This document shows positions 35,132 through 47,200 of a stretch of DNA of 64,000 bases, piece by piece. The first letter of the stretch is position 1. Every line of letters begins with the position of its first letter. Position numbers and translations under genes: made by a program. The notes under the pieces were generated by a model. That model saw only the letters and a list, made by a program, of their open reading frames with translations. It had not been told where the DNA came from and made no database searches. The stretch is from Nocardia higoensis NBRC 100133 (GTDB lineage Bacteria; Actinomycetota; Actinomycetes; Mycobacteriales; Mycobacteriaceae). Location of the stretch: the NCBI RefSeq assembly GCF_000308595.1, contig NZ_BAGA01000130.1, positions 1 through 64,000 of the forward strand, written 5' to 3'.

Positions 35132-35172
35132 GGACGTGTGGCGGCGCGGTAGGGACGCACCGCCACACGTCC
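35132..35172 (-). promoter_or_regulatory. Long hairpin in the 5' leader of the flavoprotein gene
   Basis: A perfect 13-bp inverted repeat, GGACGTGTGGCGG (35132-35144) and CCGCCACACGTCC (35160-35172), with a 15-nt loop, ends 16 nt before the start codon at 35116. The position between a likely promoter (AT-rich 35170-35235) and the start suggests an operator or an RNA element affecting translation. There is no U-run, so it is not a simple terminator. Confidence 0.5.
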
Positions 35173-35243
35173 GGCAAATCTAGAGCCGGGAGGGCCGGGT
35201 GGACACGGGTTACAGTCGGCGCAAATTTAACGCCGACCGTCGC

Positions 35244-35282
35244 GGTGAGCCGGGCGGCCACCGGTTGCGGGCCCGGCTCACC
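35244..35282 (-). terminator. Hairpin overlapping the NRPS stop codon
   Basis: A perfect 11-bp inverted repeat, GGTGAGCCGGG (35244-35254) and CCCGGCTCACC (35272-35282), has a 17-nt loop. The upstream arm in transcript sense includes the NRPS stop codon at 35280-35278. It probably ends the NRPS transcript before the flavoprotein gene. Confidence 0.6.
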
Positions 35283-38200
35283 AGCCGGTCCACTCGTCGA
35301 GGATCCCGGCGATCCGGGCGAGCACGGCCGGATCCGTCATGCCGAGATGCGGCGCGTCGACGTCCACGTTCGCGATCTCCCCGCGGACGACCCGGGCCCA
35401 GCCCTTGTGCCCCTGCGCGTCGGCCCGGCGATCCTCGGTGGCGGTGAAGTACAGCATGTCGGTGTCCACGACACGGGGCTGCCACTCGGATGCCGCGCGG
35501 ATCGACATGTTGTAGGCGTCGGTCATGCGCTCGAGCATCGCGGCGTCGACGCCGATGCCGTCACCGAAATGCTCGCGGATCGACTCGGCCGCCTCTTGCG
35601 CGGTGGCCTCGGCGTCCACGAAGTCGATACCGAGGACCGGGCCGAGATTGCTGATCAGGTCGCCGGTGGTGACCGTCCTGACCATCGACGCGTCGAATCC
35701 GTCGGCCTCGGCGTCGAGCAATGCCAGCAACGCGACCTGCTCGCCGGCCTCGCGCATCTCCGCGGCGATCGCGTGTGCGATCTGACCGCCCAGCGACCAG
35801 CCGAGCAGGTGGTACGGACCGTGCGGCTGGACCGTTTTGATCTCGGCGTAGTAGCGGCGGGCGATCTCCTCGATGCCGGTCGGGCCGGGCAGCTCGCCGC
35901 CGAGCTGTGGCGCCTGCAGGCCGTAGATGGGCCGATCGGCGCTCAAGTACTCGTCGAGGGGGCGGTAGCACCAGGCCAGACCGGACGCGGGGTGCACGCA
36001 GAACAGCGGCGCCCGGCTGCCGCCGGTCCGGATCGGCAGCAGCACGTCGAATCCGAGCCCGTGGTCGGCCGGGGCGTCGGTGCCCGAGCGCATGCCCGAT
36101 TCGATGCGCCGGGCCAGATCGGCGGGGCGGGGATCGGAGAGCATCCAGCTCACCGGCACTTCGTAGTGCAGGCCCTTCTTCAGCTCGCTCACCACCTGCA
36201 CCGAGCGCAGCGAGTTGCCGCCGAGGGCATAGAAATCGTCGTCGGCGCCGACCCGCTCCACGCCGAGCACGTGCTCGAAGGCGCGGGCGACTTCACCCTC
36301 CAGCCAGGTGGCGGGTTCACGGAACTCCTTCGAGCTGAACACCGGTTCGGGCAGCGCCTTGCGGTCGAGCTTGCCCGAGGCCGTGAACGGCACCGAATCG
36401 AGCACGAGCACGGTGCCGGGCACCATGTAATCGGGCAGCTCGGTGGCGGCGTAGGCGAGCACGGCGTCGACGTCGACGGTGGCGCCCGCGGCAGGCACCA
36501 GGTAGCCGACGAGCCGGGCCGCGAGTCCTTCGCCGTACACCGCGGCGATCGCCCTGGCGACGGTGTGGTGTTCGCCGAGGACGGCTTCGATCTCGCCGAG
36601 CTCGATCCGCAGTCCGCGCAACTTCACCTGGAAGTCGGTGCGGCCCAGGTATTCCAGCTCGCCCGTGCGGCGCCACCTGGCCAGATCGCCGGTGCGGTAC
36701 AACCGCTCGCCCGCGGCGAAGGGGTCGGGCACGAAGCGCTCGGCGGTCAGGCCCGGACGCGACTGGTAGCCGCGCGCCGCCTGCACGCCCGCGAGGTACA
36801 GCTCGCCCGCCACACCGGGCGGCACCGGGCGCAGCCGAGTGTCGAGCACGTAGGTGCGCACGTTCCACACCGGGCCGCCCATCGGGATGCTGCCCTCGTC
36901 ATCCGCCCGCACCGGCCGCGCTGTCGCGTGCAGAGTGAACTCGGTGGGGCCGTAGAGATTGTGCAGTACGACGGTGGGCAGCACGCGCCTGGCGGCCGAG
37001 ACCACATCGCCGCCGAATGCCTCGCCGCCGACGAGCAGCGCCCGCAGCGAATGCAGCGACTCCGCCGGCACGGCGTCGGCGAACGCGGAGAGCATGGACG
37101 GCACGAAGGAGGTGGCCGTGATGCGATGCGTCGCAATGGCTTCGGCGAGGTAGGCCGGATCGGTGTGGCCGTCGGACCTGGCGATCACCATCCGGGCGCC
37201 CACCATGAGCGTGCCGAACAGCTCCCACACCGAGACGTCGAAGGTGGCGGGCGTCTTCTGCAGCACCGCGTCCTCGGTCGTCAGGCCGTAGGTCGCGATG
37301 ATCCAGTGCAGCTGGTTGAGCACCGAGCGATGGGTCACGGTCACGCCCTTCGGCCGTCCGGTCGAGCCGGAGGTGAAGAGCACGTAGGCGATATTGTCCG
37401 GCCGCACCGGGGCGATCCGGTCGCTGTCGGTGACAGGCGCGTCACCGAATCCGGACAGATCCAGCTCGTCCAGGCTCGACAGCACCACCACCGGTTCGGC
37501 GGTCGCGAGGATGTAGTCGATGCGCTCGGCCGGATGGTCGGGGTCGACCGGCACATATCCGCCGCCTGCGGCCAGCACCGCGTACATGGCGACGACCTGG
37601 TCCAGGCAGCGTCGCATCCGCAGCGCCACCAGGGATTCGGGCCCGACCCCCTGCGCGATCAGCAGCCGGGCCAGCCGGTTCACCCGCGAGGCGAATTCGG
37701 CGTAGGTCAGCGACCGGCCGTCATAGACCACGGCGGTGCGATCGGCGTGGACGCGCGCGGCGTCGGCGAACACCGAGGCGAGCGTTTCGTCGCGGTCGAG
37801 GGCGTGATCGGTCGAATTCCACCGTGTCAGAACGGCTTCGCGCTCATCGGCGTCGAGCAGGTCGACGTCGTGCAGCGGTCGGCTGGGGTCCTCGGCCAGT
37901 GCGTGCAGCAGGCGCTGCAGCCGGGCGACGATGGTGGTGGCGGTGTCGGGATCGAACAGGTCGGTGGCGTAGCTGATCCCACCTTCGAGGCCCGCCGGGT
38001 CGCCGGTGTCGTCATAGCTGTCCGATACCGTGACCTGCAGATCGAACAGTGAGGTCCCGGTGTCGGCTTCGACGGCGGACACCGACAGATCGGGCAGCTC
38101 GAAATCGGCCGAGGCCAGATTCTGGAAGGCCAGCATCACCTGGAACAGCGGGTGGTGGGCGTGCGAACGCACCGGGTTCAGTTCCTGCACCAGGCGTTCG

Positions 38201-41200
38201 AACGGCACGTCCGCGTGCCCGAAGGCCGACAGGTCCGCCCCGCGCACGTGCTCGAGCAGGTCGGTGAACGACATGCCCGGCCGCACCCGGGTCCGCAGCA
38301 CCAGGGTGTTGACGAACATGCCGACCAGATCGTCGAGTTCGGGCTCACCGCGGCCGGCGTAAGGGGTGCCGATCGCGACGTCGTCGGTGCTCGACAGCCG
38401 GGCCAGCACCGCCGCGAGCGCGGTGTGGAAGACCATGAACAGCGTGGCATTGTGCGCCCGGGCGACGCGCTGCAGATCCGCGTGCAGCGCGGCGTCGACG
38501 CTGAACGGGATGGTCGCCCCCGCGTAGGACGGCATCGGCGGGCGCGGCCGGTCGGTGGGCAGTTCCAGCACAGCGGGCAGCTCGGCCAGTTCCGCCTTCC
38601 AGTAGTCGATCTGGGCGCGCAGCAGCGAGCCGGGATCGTCCTCGGTGCCCAACACGGTGTGCTGCCAGATCGCGTAGTCCGCGTACTGGACCGGAAGCGG
38701 CGTCCAGGCAGGCGCCTCGCCCTGCCTGCGGGCGGCATAGGCGACCATGACGTCGCGGGCGAGCGGGCGGAGCGAGGAGCCGTCCCCGGTGATGTGGTGC
38801 ATGACCGCGGCCAGCACCCACTCGTCGTCGCCGAGATCGAACAGCCGCAGCCGGAACGGAACCTCGGCGGTCACATCGAAGACCTGCGAGACGAACTCCG
38901 AGACCGCCGCGTGCACTTCGGCTTCCGTGACGGCCACGACCGGGATCGACGGCGCCGACTCCGAGGCGGGCAGCACCACCTGGGCCGGTTCGCCGCCGGC
39001 GTGTGGGTAGACGGTGCGCAGCACTTCGTGGCGGGTCACCACGTCGCCGACGGCGGCCCGCAGCGCGTCCAGGTCGAGGCCGCCACGCAGACGCATCACG
39101 ATCGGGATGCTGTAGGCGGGCGAGTCCGGCTCGAAGCGGTTGAGGAACCACATGCGCTGCTGGGCGTAGGACAGCGGAATGCGCGCCGGGCGCGGCTGGG
39201 CGGTCAGCGCGACCCGGCCGAGATCGGCGTGCGACTCCACGCGCGCGGCCAGCCGTGCCACGGTCGGCGCCTCGAAGATCATCTGCACCGGGACGTTGGT
39301 GTCCAAGGCGGCGCCGACGCGGGCGGCCACCCTGGTCGCGATCAGGCTGTTGCCGCCCAGCTCGAAGAAGTCGTCGTCGGCGCCGACCGCCCGGTCGATG
39401 CCGAGCACATCGCCGAACACGGCGGCCACGATCTCCTCGACCGGGGACTCCGGGGCGCGGAAGCGCTTGGCCTGCACTACCGGAGCGGGCAGGGCGCGAC
39501 GGTCGAGTTTGCCGTTGGGCGAGAGCGGGACCTCGTCGAGCACCATCACCGCCGCGGGCACCATGTAGGAGGGCAGCGCCTCGGCGAGGGCGGCGTTCAG
39601 TTCCGCGCCGGTGACCTCGGCCCCGGGGGCGGGGACGACATAGGACACGAGCATTGTCGGTCCCGCGCCCTCGCGCCGCGGGACGGTCGCGGCGAAGGAG
39701 ATGTCCTCGCGCGCGTCCAGCAGTGCGTCGATCTCGCCCAGTTCCACCCGGAAGCCGCGGATCTTCACCTGGAAGTCGTTGCGGCCGACGAAGGCGATGC
39801 GCCCGTCGTCGGTCCAGCGCACCACGTCACCGGTGCGGTACATGCGCTCGCCCGGCTCGCCGTATGGGCACGGCACGAAACGGGCCGCGCTGACTCCGGG
39901 CATGCCGAGATAGCCGCGGGCCGCGGCCGGACCCGCCAGGTACAGTTCACCGGCCACACCGGCGGGCACGGGCCGCAACCGGCCGTCGAGCACCAGCGCG
40001 CGGATCCCCGGTAGCGGGACGCCGATGGTCGGCCGGTCCCCGGGACGCACCCAACGCGCGGCCGTGGCGATGATCGTGGCCTCGGTGGGTCCGTAGAGCA
40101 CCCGGAACTCGCGCCTGCGCGCCCGGTCGGTGCCGGCCCAGCGTCGCACCAGGTCCTCGGGCACCTGCTCGCCGCCGGACATGACGAGCCGCAGATCGTC
40201 CAGGTCGTCCGGGTCCACCGAGGCAAGCGCGGCCGGGGTGACGAACGCGTGGGTCACGCGACGGGCGCGCAACAGGTCGGCCAGTTCGCCGCCGCCGTAG
40301 GTGCCGGTCGGGGCGATCACCAGGGTGGCCGCGGCACTGGCGGCGGTCAGGATCTCGAGCAAGGAGGCGTCGAAGGAGGGGGAGGCGAAGTGCAGCATCC
40401 GGGAGCCGCGGCCGAGTCCGGCGTCGGCGCGCTGCCCCGCGTAGAAGCCGGCGATGCCGGAATGCGGGACGGCCACGCCCTTGGGCACACCGGTGGAACC
40501 GGAGGTGAAGACCACGTAGGCCACGTTGTCGATGCGCAGCGGACGCGTCCGCTCGGCGTCGGTGACCGGATCGTCGGGTTGCTCGTCCAACCGGGCACGC
40601 ACGGCCGGATCGTCCAGGACGATCCAGTCCACGGCGCCCGGCAGCTCGTCCCGGGCGCCGGACACCGTGACACCCAGCGTCGCACCGGATTCGGTGACCA
40701 TCTGTTCTATCCGGGCAGCCGGGTAGGCCGGGTCGACCGGGACGAAGACCGCGCCGGACTTCACCACCGCCCACCAGGCGACGACGGATTCCACCGACCG
40801 GGCCACCGCGACGAGCACGGGGATCTCCGGGCCCGCGCCCGCGTCGATCAGCAGCCGCGCCAGGCGGTTGGAGCGCTCGTCGAGCTCGGCATAGGCCAGT
40901 TCGGTGTCGCCGGCGAGAACAGCCACGCCGCGCGGGTTTTCGCGCACCGCTGCCGCGAACAGCTCCGGCAGTGTCGCGGGCGCATCGGTCTCCGGCCGCG
41001 CGCCGACGCGCGAGACCAGCTCGGCGCGTTCGTCTTCGGCCAGCCAGTCGATGTCACCGACCGGGGTGGCCGGATCGGCGGCGATCTCGGTCAGCAGCCG
41101 GATCAGCCGATCGGCGAAGCCCGCCACCGTCGACTCGTCGAACAGCTCGCGCGCGAACATCATCTGACCGGCGATCCCCTGGGCCACACCGGATTCCGCG

Positions 41201-44200
41201 TATTCGTCGGAGATCATCAGTTGCAGGTCGAACTGGCTGGCGCCGGTGTCCACCTCGGCGCGCGAGACCACGACCTCCGGCAGCGCCACCTCGACGTTCG
41301 ACAGATTCTGGAAGGCCAGCGCCACCTGGAACAGCGGATGATGCGAGCCCGAGCGGTCGGGATTGAGTTCCTCGACCACCCGCTCGAACGGCACGTCGGC
41401 GTGTTCGAAGGCGCGCAGGTCGGCGTCCCTGGTGCGGTGCAGGAAGTCGGTGAACGGCTCCCCCGCCTCGAGGGGAGTCCGCAGCACCAGGGTGTTGACG
41501 AACATGCCGACCAGGTCGTCGAGCCCCTGCTCGCCGCGACCCGCGATCGGCGTGCCGATCACCACGTCGTCGGTATCGCTCAACCGGCCGAGCAGGACGG
41601 CCAAGGCCGCGTGCACGACCATGAACAGGGACGCGCCGTGTTCGTGCGCCAGGTCCAGCAGCTTGCCGTGCACCTCCGCGTCGATACGCAGCGGCACCCG
41701 GCCGCCTGCCAGCGAGGACACCGCGGGCCGCGGCCGGTCGGCGGGCAGCTGCAGCTGATCGGGGGCGCCGTCCAGGGTGGTGCGCCAGAATGCGAGCTGT
41801 TCGGACAGCAGCGACTCGGGATCGTCGGCCGAGCCGAGCACCTGTCGCTGCCACAGCGCGTAGTCCGCGTACTGGACCGGCAGCGGTTCCCACACCGGGG
41901 CATGTCCAGCCACCCGCGCGGTGTAGGCGTGCATCACGTCGCGGGCCAGCGGCCCCATCGACTGGCCGTCACCCGCGATGTGGTGCACGACCATGACCAG
42001 CAGGTACTCGCCTTCGTCGGCGGAGCGTCCGCGGTCGGCGATCTCGAACAGGCCGACGCGCATGGGCACCCGCCTGGTCACGTCGAAGCCGGCGCGCATG
42101 AACTCGCCGACCGCTTCGGCGACCGCTTCCTCCCGGGCGGGCGGAACGCGGGTGAACGCCGGTTCGGGGTCGTCGAGGATCAGCTGGTGGGGTTCACCGG
42201 CGCTCTCCGGGTAGATCGTGCGCAGCACCTCGTGCCGGTCGACGACATCGCGCAGTGCGGCCTCGAGCGCGGCGATGTTCAGCTTGCCGGACAGCCGCAG
42301 CATGACCGGGATGTTGTAGGCCGCAGAGTCCGGCTCGTAGCGGTTGAGGAACCACATCCGCTGCTGTGCCAGCGACAACGGCACCACCTCGGGACGCACG
42401 CCCGCGATGAGCGCCACCCGCCCGCGCCCGCCGAAGGTGTGCGCGAGCTCGGCCAGCGCGCCGACGGTCGGTGCCTCGAACACGGCGCGCACGGGGACCC
42501 GGCTGTCCAGTGCCGCGCCGACCCGCGCCGCCACCAGCGAAGCGCTCAGCGAATCGCCGCCCAGCGCGAAGAAGTCGTCGTCGACGCCGACCCGCTTGAC
42601 CTCGAGCACATCCTCGAAGGCCGCCGCGACCACGCCCTCCACCCAGGAACTCGGCGCGCGGAACTCCCGCGCGGCGAACACGGGTTCGGGCAGCCGGCTG
42701 CGGTCGAGCTTGCCGGTGGGAGTGAGCGGCACTTCGTCGAGCACCATCACCGCCTGCGGGACCATGTACGCGGGCAGCGTCCTGGTCAACGCCTCGCGCA
42801 ATTCGTCGCCGGACACACTCGTCCCCTGGACCGGCACCACGTACGACACGAGCAGCGCCGAACGCCCCTCGCCGGTGTGCGGGACGGTGACCGCCCAGGC
42901 GATCTCGGGCCGTGCGACGAGAGCGGCGTCGATCTCGCCCAATTCGACGCGGGTGCCGCGGATCTTCACCTGGAAGTCGTTGCGGCCCAGGAATTCGTAA
43001 TCCCCGGAAGCATTGCGGCGCACCATATCTCCGGTGCGGTACATCCGGCGGCCGGGTTCGCCGTAGGGGCAGGCCACGAAGCGGGCGGCGGTCATCGCGG
43101 ATTTGCCGATATACCCGTCGGCCAGGCCGGGCCCGAACAGGTACAGCTCGCCGGCGACGCCCTCGGGCACCGGGCGCAGCCAGCTGTCGAGGACCACGGC
43201 AGCCACCGGGCCGACCGGGCCGCCGATGGTGATCGGCATACCGGGGCGCAGGGGCGCGCTCGCGGTCGCCCAGATGGTCGACTCGCTGGGACCGTAGAGG
43301 TTGATCATGGTCCGGCCGGGCGCCCACCGCTCGACCAGTTCCGGGCCGACCGGCTCACCGCCGGTCATCAGCACCCGCAGCTCATCGATGCTGTCGACGG
43401 GCACCGTGGCCAGCGCGGACGGGGTGAGTACCGCGTGCGAGACGTGCTCGCGGCGCATCAACTTCGCCAGTTCGGGGCCGCCGTAGACGTCCGCGGGCGA
43501 GATCACCAGCCTGCCGCTGGAGCCGTGGGCCATCAGCAGCTCGAACACCGAGGCGTCGAAGCTCGGCGAAGCGACCTGCAGCACCGTCGAATCCGGGCCG
43601 ACACCCAGGTAGCGGCGCTGGGCGGCCACCAGGTGGGCCAGACCGCGATGGGAGATCAGCACGCCCTTCGGGATGCCGGTGGAGCCGGAGGTGTAGATCA
43701 TGTATGCGGTGGCCTCGATCGGGATGGGGCCGCCACGTTCGGCGTCGGTGATCGGGCCGGACGCCATGTCCTCGATCGCCCGGCGGTTGCGCTCGTCGTC
43801 GAGCAGAATCCGGTCGACGGTCTCGGGCAGCCACTGCGCCGAGGCGATGTCGCTCACCGCCGCGTGTGCGCCGGAGTCGGTCACCAGGTATTCGATGCGC
43901 TCGGCGGGCAGTCTCGGGTCGACGGGCAGGAATCCCGCGCCGGTCTTCGCGATTGCCCACAGGGTGCGGACGGCCGCGGTCGATCGCGGAAGCACGCAGG
44001 CCACGATGCTTCCCGGCCGGATGCCACGGCCGAGCAGGACGCGGGCGAGCCGGTCGGAGTATTCGTCGAGCTCCCGGTAGGTCATGACCTGCGCTCCGTA
44101 GCCGACAGCGGGCGCGTCCGGGGCGGCCGAAGCCGAGGCCGCGAGGATATCGGCCAAGGTCCGCGGGGAGATCTGCGCGGCGTCGAGATCCGGCAGGGCG

Positions 44201-47200
44201 ACCGCCGGCTCGTCGGCGAGCGCGAGTTCACCGAGCCGCTCGGTGGGGTTCTCGGCGATCCTGGACAGCAGTTCGACGAAGCGGTCCAGGATCCGGTGGG
44301 CACCGGTGTCGTCGAAATCCTGTTCCAGGAACCGCAGGGTCGTGCGCAGTGCCGGGGTGCCGTCCTCGGCGTAGGTGGGGGTGACGACCAGGCTCAGCGG
44401 GAAGGGGGTGGCGTCCACGCCGCTGATCTCCTCGACCCGCAACCCCGCCGAGTCGACGAGTCGCTGCAGCGCGGGGCGGTCGACCGGGAAGGACTGGAAA
44501 GCGATCGCGGTGTCGAACAACTCCGGCATCCCCGCGCTGCGCTGGATCTCGGGCAGGCCGATGAAGTGATGGTCCATCATCCTGGCGTGGGTGACCTGGA
44601 TGTCGGCCAGCAGTTCGCGCAACGAGGCGGTCGGGTCCAGCCGGATCCGCAGCGGGATGGTGTTGAGGAACATCCCGAGCGCCTGATCGACATTCGACAG
44701 CTCCGGCGGCCTGCCGGACACCGCGGCGCCGAAGATCACCTCGGTCTCGCCGGTGAGCACCCGCAGGTTCAGGGCCCAGGCGGCGGCGATGGCCGCGTTG
44801 ACGGTGACGGCGGCATCGGAGGCGATACGGCGCAGGCGTTCGTAGGTGCTCGCGCTCAGCTCGGCCTCGACCTCGGATGCCGCCGTGGCGGCGGTCCTGC
44901 CCGTGGTGCGGGCGACGCGGGTGGGCGATTCCACCTGCGCGAACTCGTGCGCCCACGCCGCCTCGGCGGCAGCCCGGTCCTGGCTCGCCAGCCAGACCAG
45001 ATAGTCCCGGTAGGAGGGCGCCGGCCCGGCGGTATCGATGAGTTCGGGCGATCCGTAGTACTCGAGCAGTTCGCCCAGCAGCAGCGGCATCGACCAGCCG
45101 TCCAGGATCACATGGTGATTGGTGATCAGCAGCCGCCACTCGTCCTCGGCGACCCGGATCAGCGTGAACCGGATCAGCGGCGGCTGGGACAGATCGAAGC
45201 CGACCGCCGCGTCGGCCGCCGCGAGCGCTTCGGCCTCGGCGTGCGCCCGTGCGTCGCCGCCCTCGAGGCGAACCTCACCGAACGCGGCCTCGGCGTGCTC
45301 GAGCACGATCTGGCACGGGCCCGAGGCCGTCTCGGCATAGGCGGCGCGCAGGATGTCGTGCCGGTCGACGAGCGCCTGCGCGGCGCGGCGCAACCGCTCG
45401 GCATCCACCTCGCCGGAGAAGGCAATGACCGTCTGCACGGTGTAGGTGTCGCCCGCCTCCGGGTCGTACACGGAGTGGAAGTGGATGCCGGACTGCATGG
45501 GCGACAGCGGCCACACGTCGGACACCGTGCCGTAGCGGTGTTCCAGGCGGGTGATGTCGGTGTCGGTGAGCCGCACCAGCGAGAAGTCCTCGGGACGCGC
45601 GCGTCCGTCGCCACGGCGGCGGCCGGACGGACGGGCGGGCGGCTCGAGCGCCGGGGAATCCGAGGCGGTGCGGGCCGTGGCGGCCAGCCCCGCGACAGTC
45701 TTGGCGTCGAACACATCGCGCGGCGTGATGATCAGACCGGCGGCTTTGGCGAGCGCGACCAGGCGCATCGACACGATGCTGTCGCCGCCGAGGGTGAAGA
45801 AGTTGCTCTGGGCGGTCACGCTGTCGCGGTCGAGATGCAGAACCTCGGCGAACAACCGCGCCACGATGTGCTCGGCGGGCGTCGACGGCGCGCGACCGGG
45901 CACGACCTCGGCCTGGAAGTCACGCTGGCGCAGCACATTACGGGCGACCTTGCCCGAGGTCGACAGCGGCATGGAGTCGAGCACCACGATGGCGGCCGGG
46001 TTCATGTAGTGCGGGAGTTCGGCGGCCAGATCGTCGTGCAGCGCCCGGATGTCCAGTGCCGCACCGGGGGAAGGCACGACATAGGAGACCAGGACGGGTT
46101 CACCCACCGGGCCGGGACGCACGACGGTCGCGGCGGAGGCGACGCATTCGTGGCGGGCCAGATGGGCGTCGATCTCCTCGGGCTCGATCCGCAGGCCGTG
46201 GATCTTGACCTGCTCATCGTTGCGCCCGAGATATTCCAGTTCCGGTCCCGCCGGGCCGCGTACCCAGCGCACCGCGTCACCGGTCCGGTACAGGCGCGCG
46301 CCGTTGTCCGCGGTCGGGTCGGCGACGAACCGGGTGGCTGTCAGATCGGGACGGCCGAAATAGCCGCGGGCCAGCCCGGGACCGCCGAGGTAGAGCTCAC
46401 CGGCCACACCGAGCGGCACCGGGCGCAGCCAGTGGTCGAGCACCGCCACCGAGACACCGGGGATCGGGGCGCCGATGGTGACCCGCTCCCCCGCCCGCAG
46501 CGCGTCCGAGCCGGTGGCCCAGATGGTGGCCTCGGTCGGGCCGTAGTGGTTCATCAGCCGGCGACCGGGCGCCCAGCGCTCGACGACGTCCGATCCGGTC
46601 GCCTCGCCGACGACGGCGATGGTGGTGAGGTCGGGCAGTCGCGCCGGGTCGAGGGTGCTCAGCACCGTCGGGGTGATGATGGCGTGCGAGACGCGCTGTT
46701 CGCTCAGCAGAACCTCGAGGTCCGGGCCGGCGTAGGCCTCCGGCGGGGCGACCACGAGGCAGGCGCCCGCGCTGTGCGCGAGCAGTAGTTCCGAGACGCA
46801 GGCGTCGAAACCCGGTGAGGCGACGTTCAATACCGCCGACGTGGGGCCGACCTCGAAGGCATCGGCCTGTGCGGCGACGAGCCCGGCCAGGCCGCGGTGG
46901 CTCACCTGAACGGCCTTCGGCTTGCCGGTCGAGCCGGAGGTGTAGATGACATAGGCCGTGTGGTCGGGCCGCAGGGCAGGTGCGGATGGTTCGAGCCCGG
47001 CGTCGTCCGGCTCGGCGGCAGCCGGTTCCGATTCGTCGGCCGGGACCACCCAGTCGAGTGTGTCCGGAAGGCTCTGCGCCACAGCGTCTGTCGTGACGCC
47101 CAGCCTGCTTCGGGAGTCTTCCAGCAATTCGGCGACGCGTTCGGCCGGATTCGCGGTGTCCAGTGGGACGAAGGCCGCGCCGGTCTTCGCCACCGCCCAC

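Noticed and set aside
40249..46788. Open frame of 2179 codons antisense to the NRPS, plus another of 1846 codons at 47593-53133
   Set aside because: These are shadows of the NRPS caused by high GC at third positions. Their translations are Gly/Arg/His-rich with no domain, and the opposite strand has full NRPS motifs.
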